Of a DNA stretch of 64,000 bases, positions 21,801 through 36,800 are shown piece by piece. The DNA is from Arion vulgaris (Eukaryota; Mollusca; Gastropoda; Stylommatophora; Arionidae), in contig CM036775.1 in NCBI GenBank assembly GCA_020796225.1, forward strand, positions 10,400,671-10,464,670, read 5' to 3'. Made by a program: the position numbers and the translations under genes. Below the pieces are notes generated by a model. The model saw nothing but the letters and a program-made list of their open reading frames with translations, ran no database searches and was not told the DNA's origin. Position 1 is the stretch's first letter, and each line of letters begins with the position of its first letter.

Positions 21801-24800
21801 GTAGAAGTGTTTTATGTGGGATTCAGTAGAAGTATTTTATGTGGGATTCAGTAGAAGTATTTTATGTGGGATTCAGTAGAAGTATTTTATGTGGGATTCA
21901 GTAGAAGTATTTTATGTGGGATTCAGTAGAAGTGTTTTATGTGGGATTCAGTAGAAGTATTTTATGTGAGCTACAATACAGAAGTGTTTTATGTGGGCAT
22001 CAGGAGAAGTGTTTTATGTGGGATTCAGTAGAAGTATTTTATGTGAGCTTCAGTAGAAGTATTTTATGTGGGATTCAGTAGAAGTGTTTTATGTGGGATT
22101 CAGTAGAAGTATTTTATGTGAGCTACAATAGAGAAGTGTTTTATGTGGGCATCAGGAGAAGTGTTTTATGTGAGCTACAATAGAGAAGTGTTTTATGTGG
22201 GCATCAGGAGAAGTGTTTTATGTGAGCTACAATAGAGAAGTGTTTTATGTGAGCTTCAGTAGAAGTGTTTTATGTGGGCTTCAGTAAAAGTGTTTTATGT
22301 GAGCTTCAGTAGAAGTGTTTTATGTGGGCTTCAGTAGAAGTATTTTATGTGGGATTCAGTAGAAGTATTTTATGTGGGATTCAGTAGAAGTATTTTATGT
22401 GGGATTCAGTAGAAGTATTTTATGTGGGATTCAGTAGAAGTATTTTATGTGGGATTCAGTAGAAGTATTTTATGTGAGCTACAATAGAGAAGTGTTTTAT
22501 GTGGGCATCAGGAGAAGTGTTTTATGTGAGCTACAATAGAGAAGTGTTTTATGTGAGCTTCAGTAGAAGTGTTTTATGTGGGCTTCAGTAGAAGTGTTTT
22601 ATGTGGGCTTCAGTAAAAGTGTTTTATGTGAGCTTCAGTAGAAGTGTTTTATGTGGGCTTCAGTAGAAGTATTTTATGTGGGCTTCAGCGAAAGTATTTT
22701 ATGTGGGCTTCAGCAGAAGTGTTTTATGTGGGCTTCAGCTGAAGTGTTTTATGTGGACTTCAGCAGAAATGTTTTATGTGGGCTTCAGTAGAAGTGTTTT
22801 ATGTGGGCTACAATAGAGAAGTGTTTTATGTGGGCTTTGGCAAAAGTGTTTTATGTGGGCTACAATAGAGAAGTGTTTTATGTGGGCTTTGGCAAAAGTG
22901 TTTTATGTGGGCTTCAATAGAGAACTGTTTTATGTGGGCTTCGGCGAAAGTGTTTCATGTGGGCTACAGTGGAAATGTTTTATGTGGGCATCAGTAGAAG
23001 TGTTTTATGTGGGCTTCAGTAGAAGTGTTTTCTGTGGGCTACAATAGAGAAATGTTTTATGTGGGCATCAGTAGAAGTGTTTTATGTGGGCTTCAGTAGA
23101 AGTGTTTTCTGTGGGCTACAATAGAGAAGTGTTTTATGTGGGCATCAGGAGAAGTGTTTTATGTGGGCTTCAGTAGAAGTGTTTTATGTGGGCTTCAGTA
23201 GAAGTGTTTTATGTGGGCTTCAGTAAAAGTGTTTTATGTGGGCTTCAGTAAAAGTGTTTTATGTGGGCTACAATAGAGAAGTGTTTTATGTGGGCATCAG
23301 GAGAAGTGTTTTATGTGGGCATCAGGAGAAGTGTTTTATGTGGGCTTCAGTAGAAGTGTTTTATGTGGGCTTCAGTAGAAGTGTTTTATGTGGGCTACAA
23401 TTGTTTCTGTGTATGTTTGTTGTCAGAGATGAACCTTGACCTCATGAATATTTCTCCATCTGACAGGGAGAAGGTACAAGATTTGAGACAACTGGAGAAA
23501 GATTATTACATTGCTAAAATGAGACATGAGGAGCACAGGTAAGTTATTGGCAGGTAGACGTGAGGAACACAGGTAAGTTAGTGGCAGGTAGACATGAGGA
23601 ACTGAGGTAGATGTGAGGAACACAGGTAAGTTAGTGGCAGGTAGAGAGACATAAGGAACACAGGTAAGTTAGTGGCAGGTAGAAGTGAGGAACACAGGTA
23701 AGTTAGTGGCAGGTAGAGACATGAGGAACACAGGTAAGTTAGTGGCAGGTAGACAGACATGAGGAACACAGGTAAGTTAGTGGCAGGTAGAGAGACATGA
23801 GGAACACAGGTAAGTTAGGGTCAGGTAGACATGAGGAACACAAGTAAGTTAGTGGCAGGTAGACATGAGGAGCACAGGTAAGTTAGTGGCAGGTAGAGAC
23901 ATGAGGAACACAGGTAGCTATGGCAGGTAGACAGACATGAGGAACACAGGTAGTTAGTGGCAGGTAGACATGAGGAACACAGGTAAGTTAGTGCAGTTAA
24001 GTTAAATTGATGGTTTTATGTGTGGTATGAAGAACATGTGTAGCAGTGTGGAGTTGTATGATGTGGATGTGTGGAGTTGTTAACTGATGTATGACTCGAT
24101 GACACGAAATACTGACTCTCCCAATAATGAAGATTAACATATTTCAGGATGGAGTTGTTGGAGGCCGAGATGGAAGATAGAAGAACTGTGGGTCTCAAGA
24201 ACGAGGAATTGGGCATGAGGATTAGGTTGGTATACTGTGGGGGAATAAGACAGACTTTGGACTGACATGTTGGGAGGATGTTCACAGACTTTGGACTGAC
24301 ATGTCGGGAGGATGTTCAACAGACTTTGGGAATGACATGTCGGGGGGGGTGGATGTTGGACAGGCAACAGACTTTGGGAATGACATGTCGGGGGTGATGT
24401 TGGACAGACAACAGACTTTGGGACTGATGTATCTGTGATGTTTGTCATCATGTGAGACATCACATTCCATATGATCTTCACACACATACACACACACACA
24501 CATAACATATTTGGGAGTCTCTGTGGCGTAGTGGTTAGGTACTCACCTCTCACTCCAAAGGTACTTGGCTCACTCCCTCGTGGAGCCATCTGGATATCTT
24601 TCAAGAATTCCCTGATCTCAGTGTAGGTGAGATCGAGTTCCTAGTCCTATTGGAGAGGAACAATAAAACGTAGGTCCCGTGCTCAAGTTGAGCATATAAA
24701 AGATCCCTTGGCAGTTCAAAATTGAGAAGAGCAGGCTGGAAAGCCGCTGCCTGGGCAAAATTCATTAGAAAGATTAATAAATAAAGTTCCTACAAAATAT

Positions 24801-27800
24801 TTTTAACATCTTCTAAATGACATCGGGACCTGCTGCTGCTACAGAGTTCGTGGCACTACCGCTGAGATCTTCCTGTGTAAGAAAGAGATTGGAGCACACA
24901 TGGTTACTCACTGAAGTGCAATGATGATTGTCCTATCAATCAATCAATACTCATACCCATAATAATAAAATTCCTCTCGATCAGTTATACGTTATATAGG
25001 GCCTGCAAGTAATTTCTCCATACCGCTCTATCCTGGGCAACTCGCTCAATCTCCTCCATAGAACTGAGACCAATATTTCCTGCCTCTCTCAGCAAAGTTC
25101 GTTTCAGGGTCTCTTTAGGTTGACCTCTCTTTCTTGAGCCCTTTGCATCCCACTTCAATGCCTGCTTTGATATTCGTTGATCATTTCTCCTCAAGGTGTC
25201 CCAACATATCTCCATCTTCTCTTTCTTATAACAGTTGTCACTAGTGGTTGACCAGACATATCTCTGATTTCATCAATTCTTCTGAATTCGTTCCATTTTA
25301 TATTCATTATTTTTCACAGACATCTATTTTCAAATGCATTCAACTTGCTTTCTATATCTTTAGTCATTTTCCAACTCTGCTGGCATATGTTTGATTGATA
25401 CAACATTTGAATTGAAAACTCGTAATTTAGTTTTAATACTATATAACTTGCAGTTCCATATTTTATTTAGACTTTTAAAAGCTGATGTTGCTTTGCCAAT
25501 TCGTATCATAATTTCTTTTACTCATACCCATAGGACCTAACAATTATATAACCTCACACCTGTATGTCCTCACACCTGTATGACCTCACACCTGTATAAC
25601 CTTCTTACACATGTGTAATTAAGCATACCTGTTGTGATATCATCTAGCAACTCTGTCTATCTTCTATCTGACAGTTGCTACAATGAGAGCCAGCTTCAAG
25701 TCAAGGCACAGATGAAGACAGAGACAGGTCTGTAGAAATGTGTCTTCATGTTTACATTAGATTTGTGAAGTCTTCTTCCTTCTTTCTTTTTTTTCTCTTA
25801 TCTTGTTTTGTCTCACCGCGTCAGGATAAGAAGAGATTTCAAGAACAGGTTTCACCCGAGTAGTTACCAGGGCCCAAATTTGGGATGTAAAGAATAGAAC
25901 CACTGTTACCTGCCACGCATGTCGTAAGAGGCGACTAAGGAGGTTTGGCTGAAATCGGATGCATGTGTCCTAAATGTGTAGAAGTCAACCTGCTGCCTTG
26001 CAGGACGGCTGGGGACAGCCAAAGGCTAACGGAGAGCAAACCCAGTAAACGCTGGTTGAATCCGGACACATCTCCGAAGGATAAGCACCAGAGCTCCAAA
26101 TGGCGCTAAAGATGTGACGAAACCATCCATGATAAGGCTGTGAATCTGATTTCCACATGAATGAATTTATGGAGAGATCTGGTACATCAGTCTTTTAGGT
26201 GATCGCGAGAGAGAAAGAGAACAGGTTTTGTGTGCACTTCTTAATCCTGTTTTGTCTCACAGTGTCAGGATAAGAAGTGATTTATAGAATGGGCTTTTGT
26301 GTGTGCTTCTCTAATCTTGTGTCTCACAGTATCAGGATAAGAAGAGATTTCTAGAACAAACCCTTGTGTACTTGATAAATATTGTCTTTCACTGTCACTC
26401 TGAGGTCCACCTTGAGTGACAACTTGTTGCTGATCCTTGTATCGAGAACATTGCTCTTGAGGCACACTGCCTGCTATGTGGTCAACCATTATCTGTCGCT
26501 TTGATGAAGTCATCTGATGTGTCCCCTTTCTGATGTCATCTCTCAATGAGTCTCTTCTGTTACACAGCATTCGCGAGAACACTTCTCTCTGTGTGGGCTA
26601 GTTTCTATCATTAAGTCACATGTTGATGTACAAATCTGGAGAAGACAGTGTTGAACATTGCCTTAGTGTTAAGTAATGTCTACAATGTGCTAGACTAGAG
26701 CCTTGAAATGAAGACATCAGGAAAAGAAACTAGACTTTCATCAAGCAAAAATAAGTTTCAGAGATGACAGTGCCTAGAGCTAATGCTGCGATCATGAAAA
26801 GAAAGAAAAGATGGACCAATAAAGACTAAAGACTTATACGCCATCAGGCCACCTTTTGAAACTCTTCTTGACTGATGTAGCAAACATGTTCGAGAAAAGA
26901 AGTGAATTTTGCATTAAATTGTCGCTTACTTTCAAATTATTTAATTTTTGCTTGCATCACATTGATTCTTAGTTATTCTTCCGTTGTGAAAATGCCCTAT
27001 ACATTTTGTGTTTGTATTAGTGTTGTTCTACGCCAGTGTTTGTATTAGTTAACATTACATATTGCCTAACACTGTCAGTCCTGTCGTCCGACGTAATAGG
27101 TTTTTCACATTGATGCGTATGACAAGGATGGGCACTGTGACTATGCTGAGCTGGAGCTAGAACTTGTGTAGACATTGTTTTTTGTTTTCTGTAGTGAGCA
27201 GTATTGCATAGTTTTATCTCATTTGTCTCGTCATTCTGTCTCATTATTCTGTCCATTCTATCTGTCTGTTCTCTGCTATTCTCTGTCTGCCTATTCTCTG
27301 TTTATTCACTGTCTGTCTATTCCCTGTCTCTGTATTCTTATCTGGTTCTATCTATTCTTTGTCTGTCTATTCTCTCCTGTCTATTCTTTTCTGTCTATTC
27401 TCTGTATGCTATTTCTCTGTATATTCTCTGTCTGTTATTCTCTGACTGTCTATTCTCTGTCTATTCTCTCTGTATGTCTATTCTTCTCTATGTCTATTCT
27501 CTGGCTATTTATTCTCTGTCTATGCTTTATCTGTTCTCTATCTATTCTCTGTCTATTCTATGTCTGTCTATCTTGTCTTCTATTCTTGTCTGTCATTCTA
27601 TGGCTGTCTATTCTCTGTCTATTTTCTGTCTGTCTATTCTCTACAACTTTAGATTAGACAACTCTGTATCTCTCAGTTTATAGTCAGTCTTACATATGAC
27701 TTGTAGTTTTATACCTGTAAGACCTGACACCTGTATGACCTCACACCTGTATGATCCTCTACACTGTATAACCTCACACCTGTATGACCTACACCGTATG

Positions 27801-30800
27801 ACCTACACCTGTATGCTCACCTGTATGACCTCACACCTGTAGACCTGGCACCTGTATAACCTCACACCTGTATGACCTGAACCTGTATGCCTCACACCTG
27901 TATGACTGACACCTGTATGACCTCACACTGTATGACCTGGCACCTGTATGACCTCAACACCTGATGACCCGACACCTGTATGCCTTGATACCTGTATGAC
28001 TGACACCTGTATGACCTACACCTGTATGACCTGACAACTGTATGCCTCACACCTGTATGTTCACACCTGTATGATCCTCAACTTATGTCCTGACACCTTG
28101 ATTGATACCTGTATGACTTGACACCTGTATGTCCTCACACCTGTATGACTCACACCTGTATGACCTCACACCTGTATGTCTTCACACCTGTATGCTATAC
28201 TGAAGACTCTGACTACCTGTATGACTAAACGATCCTGCCTCTGTATGCCCGAACCTGATCTAACCTAAGCAATGTGAAAATAGATTGTGTCTGTCTGTGT
28301 GACCAGGTACACAAAAGTCAACAGAGATGATGACAGCTGGACACACCAGATGGAACTTAACTGGGTCAAGGTGGAGAATTTGTTAGCAGACAACTTTTAT
28401 CAGGTAAATATTGCACACTTGGGGTGATGAGGGAGGGAGAGAGGTGAGGAGAGGGAATGATGAGGAGAGAAGGAGGGTAGATAATGATGAGGAAGAGAGA
28501 GTGGGAATATCGGCAAGAGATAACAAAATGATTGTCAGCAAAGAATATGAAGAGATGAGGTAAGATAGCACTGATGTCATGGACTATAGATGTATTAGAA
28601 GTGAGACTGATGTCATGGCTACTAAGGGTGTATTATATGAGCATGATGTCATGCTACTATAGAATGTATTAGAATATAGATGATGTCATGGTATATAGTG
28701 ATGTTATAGAAGGTAGCACTGATGATGGTACTTTGAATGTATAGAAATATAGCACTGATGTCATGGCTACTATATAGATTATAGAAGTACATAGTCAGGT
28801 AATGATTGATTAGAAGTATATCACTGATGTCATGGCTACTAGATGTATTATAATGTAGCACTGATGTCATGGCTACAAGTGATGTATTATAGAAGTTAGC
28901 CTGATGTCATGCTCTATAGCGATGTATTATAGAATGTAGATGATGTTGACTACTATAGTGATTATTTAAAAGTAGCACTGATGTCTGGCTACTTAGTGAT
29001 GTATTAGAAGTAGCACATGTCATGCTATATAGCAATTCATAAAGCCATATCACTATGTCATGGCTACTATAGTATATTATAGAATTACACTGATGTCATG
29101 CTACATAGCATGTATTATAGAAATGACCATGTCATGACTACTATGCATGTATTTTAAGTGTATCCTGTCATGCTACTAGATGTATTTAGAAGTTAGCATA
29201 GTATGGCTACTATAGTGATGATTTTAAAGTAGCACTGATGTCTACTACATAGGATGTATTATGAAGTTGACTGATGTCATCTACTATAGCAATGTATTAC
29301 ATGTGGATCTATCATGATGTTCTATGTTATACAGTGATGTTGTAGTTATACAGTGATGTTTTATGGTATACTGATTTGATGTTTATAGGATGTTCTTTGA
29401 TCAGATGTTGTAGTTTTATACATGATGTTCATGTTATACAGTGATGTTGTATGTTTATACAGTGATGTTCATGTGTATGATGTTTATGTGTTATAAATAT
29501 GTTCTATGTGATAGATGTTGTATGTTTTATAAGCATGTTGTATGTTATACAGGGATGTTGTATGTCTTATACAGGATGTTGTGGATGGTAATGAGATGGA
29601 TGTTTTTTTCTGAGTGGTAATGTGTGTGTGGAGTGCATGTCTTCTGATGATGTGTAGCAATAGTTGATGTGGTTTGATACAATGATTTGTTCTAGAAAGT
29701 TCTGGTGCCCCAAGGTCATGACCTAGAGAACAGACAGACAGCCTTAAGGATTACTTGTACTGAGAGACCTCCAGGTATGTGTGTCACTAGGTCAGACTGA
29801 GGTCGTATGTGTGTCTTAAATATTTGCATAATTGTCACAATATTAAACTATGACAGAGCTAAGAATGTGGACAGAGCTAAGATTGTAACAGTGCTAAGAT
29901 TGTGACAGAGCTAAAAATGTGACAGAGTTAAGAATATGACAATATAAAACTAACAAAGCTAAGAATGTGACATTATTAAACTCTGACAGAGCTAGGAATG
30001 TGACATTATTAAACTCTGACAGAGCTAGGAATGTGACATTATTAAACTCTGACAGAGCTAAGAATGTGACAGACTAAAATATAACAGAGCTAAGAATTGA
30101 CAGAGCTAAGAATATGGCAGAGCTAAGAATGTGACAATATTAAACTATAACAGAGCTAAGAATTGACAATATTAAACTATAACAGAGCTAAGAATATGAC
30201 AATATTAAACTATAACAGAGCTAAGAATGTGACAATATTAAACTATAACAAAGCTAAGAATGTGACAATATTAAACTATGACAGAGCTAAGAATTGACAA
30301 TATTAAACTATAACAAAGCTAAGTATGTGACAATATTAAACCTTACAGAGCTAAGAATGTGACAATATTAAACTATAACAGAGCTAAGAATGTGACAATA
30401 TTAAACTATAACAAAGCTAAGAATGTGACAATATTAAGCTTGACAGAGCTAAGAATGTGACAATATTAAACTATAACAAGCTAAGATGTGACAATATTAA
30501 ACTCTAACAGAGCTAAGAATGTGACAATATTAAACTATAACAGAGCTAAGAATGTGACAATATTAAACTATAACAAAGCTAAGAATGTGACAATATTAAA
30601 CTCTGACAGAGCTAAGAATGTGACAATATTAAACTATAACAGAGCTAAGAATGTGACAATATTAAACTCTGACAGAGCTAAGAATGTGACAATATTAAGC
30701 TCTGACAGAGCTAAGAATGTGACAATATGACATATAGTTTGAGTATAGAACCTCTTCTCCTGCTGTCATCATCTTGTAGTTGGTGGTATCCCAGTCAAAG

Positions 30801-33800
30801 AACACTTTGAGGTGAATGTGGCTCCCATACAGATACAGATGACATATCAGTTGTATAAAGCTGTGATGGAGTTCTTCTTTCCGGATAAGAATGTGGACAT
30901 GGAAGATGGTAATCTATTTGTCTGTGTGTGGGTGTTTGCTTGTTGGAGTGTGGTTGCATGTAGGGGTAGTTATGGAAGATGGTAATCTATTTGTCTGTTG
31001 TGGTGCTTGCTTGTGGGAGTGTAGTTGTATGTATGTGGTAGTTATGGAAGATGGTAATCTAAGTTTCTGTGTGTGGGTGCTTGCTTGTGGGAGTGTGGTT
31101 GCCTGTGTTGCATGTATGTGGGTAGTTAACTTTATGGATAGTTGCCTGTGTGGGTAGTTTCCTGTGTGAATAGTTGCCTGTATGGGTGGTTGCCTGTGTG
31201 GGAATAGTTGCTTGTGTGGATAGTGTCTGTGTGGATAGTTGCCCGTGTGTGGGTAGTTGTCTGTGTGTGGGTGCTTGCTTGTGTGAGTGTGGTTGCCTGT
31301 GTTGCATGTATGTGGGTAGTTAACTTTATGGATAGTTGCCTGTGTGGGTAGTTTCCTGTGTGAATAGTTGCCTGTATGGGTGGTTGCCTGTGTGGGAATA
31401 GTTGCTCGTGTGGGGAAGTTGTCTGTGTGGAATAGTTGCCCGTGTGTGGTAGTTGTCTGTGTGTGGGTGCTTGCTTGTGTGAGTGTGGTTGCCTGTGTTG
31501 CATGTGTGTGGGTAGTTAACTTTATGGATAGTTGCCTGTGTGGGTAGTGTCCTGTGTGGATAGTTGCCTGTATGGGTGGTTGCCTGTGTGGGAATAGTTG
31601 CTCGTGTGTGGATAGTTGTCTGTGTGGATAGTTGCCCGTGTGTGGGTAGTTGTCTGTGTGTGGGTGCTTGCTTGTGTGAGTGTGGTTGCCTGTGTTGCAT
31701 GTATGTGGGTAATTAACTTTATGGATAGTTGCCTGTGTGGGTAGTTTCCTCTGTGGATAGTTTCCTGTATGGGTGGTTGCCTGTGTGGGTAGTTTCCTCT
31801 GTGGATAGTTTCCTGTATGGGTGGTTGCCTGTGTATGGGGAAGAACCTGTGGGCAGGGATAGCTTTTGTTGGGGTTGTGCTTGTGGGCAGGGTCACCTAT
31901 GTGGGAGTCGAATGTGGGCGGTGGCCGCCTGTGATGGGGCTGCCGTTGGGCAGAGTTCCCTGTGTGTATGTAGTCAATACGGTGTGTGTGAGTGTCTGTG
32001 TTTGTAGTATGTTTGTATATAGCTCCTAAAATTGTCTGCTTATCTGTGTAGGTGTCGATTGTGGGTTTGTCTATGTGAGTTTGGTCTTTCTGTGAATTTG
32101 TGTGCCTGTATGGTTGTCTGTCTGAGTGTGTGTGTGTTCATGTTGGTGTGTAACCACTCAACTATACATAAACAATATAACCGCTCACTCCAACAGCAGA
32201 CGAAGAGTTAGATGTGAAACAGAAGAAAGACAAGAAAAATGTGAAGAGAGAGAGAGACAGAAAACGAGACAAGGTAGACGAAACAGAGAAGAACTCTCTC
32301 AGATCTGCCACTTCCTTTAGCAGCGCTGACGACATTAACAAGATGAGGGTATGTCGATCTTTCTTTCTTACTTTCGGTATCATCATCTTTCTTTCTTTCT
32401 TTCCCTCAGTTTTATCATCTTTCTTTCTTTCCCTCAGTTCTATCATCTTTCTTTCCCTCAGTTTTATCATCTTTCTTTCTTTCCCTCAGTTCTCCATCAT
32501 CTCTTTCCCTCAGTTTTATCATCTTTCTTTCTTTCCCTCAGTTTTATCATCCTTTTTTCTTTCCCTCAGTTTTATCATCTTTCTTTCTTTCCCTCAGTTC
32601 TATCATCTTTCTTTCTTTCCCTCAGTTCTATCATCCTTCTTTCTTTCCCTCAGTTCTATCATCTTTCCCTCAGTTCTATCATCTTTCTTTCTTTCCCTCA
32701 GTTTTATCATCTTTCTTTCATTTTTATTTTTCTTTCTTTGTTTAACTGAGTATGTAGGTGAAAGACAGAGGGAGAAAATGTTGGATGGTCTAACATCATG
32801 GTTCAACAAAAGATCAACATCAGAACTGATTAACTGTACCTAGGAGAGATAGTTGTGGAGAGATATGATCGCTTACGCCTCTGGCAGTCATGACACTTGA
32901 TTGATTGACATGTGTGTCTAGATTAGTAGATGTGTGTTTGCGTGAGTGTGCCGGTGTGTGTGCAACAAGGAAAGATTTGAGCTAAACTTATAAAATCTTC
33001 AAATGTTCACACAGGAAAGATAGATTTGAGCTAAACTATTATAAAATCTTCAAATGTCCACACAGGAAAGATAGATTTGAGCTAAACTATTATAAAAGTT
33101 TCGAATGTCCACACAGGAAAGATAGATTTGAGCTAAACTTATAAAAGTTTCAAATGTTCACACAGGAAAGATAGATTTGAGCTAAACTATTATAAAAGTT
33201 TCGAATGTCCACACAGGAAAGATAGATTTGAGCTAAACTATTATAAAATTTTCAAATGTTCACACAGGAAAGATAGATTTGAGCTAAACTTATAAAATCT
33301 TCAAATGTTCACACAGGAAAGATAGATTTGAGCTAAACTATTATAAAATCTTCAAATGTCCACACAGGAAAGATAGATTTGAGCTAAACTATTATAAAAG
33401 TTTGAATGTTCACACAGGAAAGATAGATTTGAGCTAAACTTATAAAAGTTTCGAATGTCCACACAGGAAAGATAGATTTGAGCTAAACTATTATAAAATC
33501 TTCAAATGTCCACACAGGAAAGATAGATTTGAGCTAAACTATTATAAAATTTCCAAATGTCCACACAGGAAAGATAGATTTGAGCTAAACTATTATAAAA
33601 TTTTCAAATGTTCACACAGGAAAGATAGATTTGAGCTAAACTATTATAACATTTTCGAATGTCCACACAGGAAAGATAGATTTGAGCTAAACTATTATAA
33701 CATTTTCAAATGTCCACACAGGAAAGATAGATTTGAGCTAAACTATTATAAAATCTTCGAATGTCCACACAGGAAAGATAGATTTGAGCTAAACTATTAT

Positions 33801-36800
33801 AACATTTTCAAATGTCCACACAGGAAAGATAGATTTGAGCTAAACTATTATAAAATTTTTGAATGTCCACACAGGAAAGAGCAGCCAAGAACAATACATT
33901 TCTCTACATCAAGATTCCAGAAGTTATAGCTAGAGTCAGTTACAAGGTAGGTCTTTGTTGTTGTTATTGTTGTTGTTGGAATTAGCAGGTAGGTCTTTGT
34001 TGTTGTTGTTCTTGTAGTTACTGTTGTTGAGATTAGGAGGTGGATCTTAGTTGTTGTGATGAGCTAGAAATTAGGTCACAGTTGTGATAGTTAGAAAGTA
34101 GGTCACAGTAGTGGTAGTTATAAATTAGGTCATAGTTGTGATAGTTAGAAAGTAGGTCATAGTAGTGGTAGTTAGAAAGTAGGTCATAGTTGTAGTAGTT
34201 ATAAAGTAGGTCATAGTAGTGGTACTTAGAAAGTAGGTCATAGTTGTAGTAGTTAGAAAATAAGTCATAATTGTAGTAGTTAGAAAGTAGGTCATAGTTG
34301 TGGTAGTTAGAAAGTAGGTCATAGTTGTGGTAGCTAGAGAGTAGGTCATAGTTGTGATATAAAGTAGGTCATAGTCGTGGTAGTTAGAAAATAGGTCATA
34401 GTTGTGATATAAAGTAGGTCATAGTTGTGGTAGTTTGAACATAGGTCATAGTTGTGATAGTTAGAAAGTAGGTCATAGTAGTGGTAGAAAGTAGGTCATA
34501 TTTGTGATAGAAAGGTCATAGTTATGATAGTGAGAAAGTAGGTCATAGTTGTTGTGAATTCAAAAGTAGGTCATATTTCTTGCTGTTAGTTAGAAATTAG
34601 GTCACATTTGTTGTTGTTGTACATTAATAAGTAGGTCATAATTTCTGCTGTGGGTTAGAAAGTATGTACTACTTTATGACAACATCGTTAAATGTAATGT
34701 TGTAGTAACCGCTTTGACTTCTCTTATGCACCAGGGTCAGAAAGAGAAGAATATCGAAGATGTCCATGACTTCAGCTTCATCTTACCAACAGTGGAGTAC
34801 CACAACTGTATTTGGACATGGTTTGACTTTCTCATTGCTCTCAAGAATCACAGTAAACGAGTTCTACTTTCCCAGGTGAGATTCCTTCTCTACCAGATGA
34901 GACTCCTTCTATCCCAGATGAGACTTCTTCTCTCCCAGGGGAGACTTCTTCTTTCCCAGATGAGACTCCTTCTCTCCCAGATGAGACTCCTTCTCTCCCA
35001 GATGAGACTCTTCTCTCCCAGGGATACTTTCTCTCAGGGATACTTCTTCTCTCCCAGATGAGACTTCTTCTCTCCCAGGTGATACTTCTTCTCTCCCAGG
35101 GGAGACTCCTCTCCCAGATGAGACTTCTTCTCTCCCAGGGGATACTTCTTCTCTCCCAGATGAGACTTCTTCTCTCCCAGGTGATACTTCTTCTCTCCCA
35201 GGTGAGACTCCTCTCCCAGGTGAAATCCTTCTCTCCCAGATGAGACTTCTTCTCTCCCAGGTGAGACTCCTCTCCCAGGTGAAATTCCTTCTCTCCCAGG
35301 TAAGATTCCTTCTCTCCCAGGTTATACCCCTTCTGATCTGATATTCTAAACAAGCAATAGCTACTGAGTCTGTGCTCTAACTGATATCTGAAGACTAAGA
35401 TATAAGCTACTGAGTATGTGCTCTAACACTGATATCCTAAGATTAAGATATACGCTACTGAGTGTGTGCTCTAACACTGACATCCTAAGATTAAGATATA
35501 AGCTAATGAGTGTGTGCTCTAACACTGATATGCTAAGATGTAAGCTACTGAGTGTGGGCTCTAACACTGGTATCCTAAGATGTAAGCTACTGAGTGTGTG
35601 CTCTAACAGATATCCTAAGTCTAAGATGTAAGCTACTGAGTGTGTGCTCTAACATTGATATACTAAGTCTAAGATGTAAGCTACTGAGTATGTGCTCTAA
35701 CACATATCCTAAGTCTAAGATGTAAGCTACTGAGTGTGTGCTCAAACAGATATCCTAAGTCTAAGATGTAAGCTACTGAGTATGTGCTCTAACATTGATA
35801 TACTTAGTCTAAGATGTAAACTACTGAGTATGTGCTCTAACACTGATATCCTAAGTCTAAAATGTAAGCTACTGAGTATGTGCTCTAACACAGATATCCT
35901 AAGTCTAAGATGTAAGCTACTGAGTATGTGCTCTAACACTGATATGCTAAGATGTAAACTACTGAGTGTGTGCTCTAACACTGATATCCTAAGTCTAAGA
36001 TGTAAGCTACTGAGTATGTGCTCTAACACTGATATGCTAAGATGTAAGCTACTGAGTATGTGCTATAACACTGATATGCTAAGATGTAAACTACTGAGTG
36101 TGTGCTCTAACACTGATATCCTAAGATATAAGCTACTGAGTGTGTGCTCTAACACTGATATCCTAAGATGTAAGCTACTGAGTGTGTGCTCTAACACTGA
36201 TATCCTAAGTCTAAGATGTAAGCCACTGAGTGTGTGCTCTAACACTGATATCCTAAGATATAAGCTACTGAGTGTGTGCTCTAACACTGATATCCTAAGA
36301 TGTTAGCTACTGAGTATGTGCTCTAACATTGATATACTTAGTCTAAGATGTAAGCTACTGAGTATGTGCTCTAACACATATCCTAAGTCTAAGATGTAAG
36401 CTACTGAGTGTGTGCTCAAACAGATATCCTAAGGGGGTCAAAGGCTCATGAGGTCATGGTGGTAACATGAGCCAGGGTTAGCGAGGGCGCGCGCTAACCA
36501 AGACCCTGCCCTAACCTCCACGCGGTGACCCTGGAAACAGACTATGGTTCTGGTCTGGCTAAGAGGGGCAGGGATCGGGAGAGAAAACTACTGGTAGTGG
36601 TAGCAGTGCAAGTACGGATACACGATAAAGATACATACAAAGAAAATGCACAAATCTCCTGACCGATGTCCAACAAGATATTGCCCAAGTCCCTGAACGC
36701 AAAGAAACAGCAACGAACGTCTCAGACATGGATGAGAGGTGCATCCAGTGACCAAACGTATGCCCACGTAGGGAGAAGCTCAAAGCCCTGAGGAGGGGGC

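Noticed and set aside
27100..27167. An EF-hand (AYDKDGHCDYAELELEL looks like a calcium loop)
   Set aside because: The loop is one residue short and the sequence aligns and phases with the lipid-transfer protein, so it is better read as exon N.
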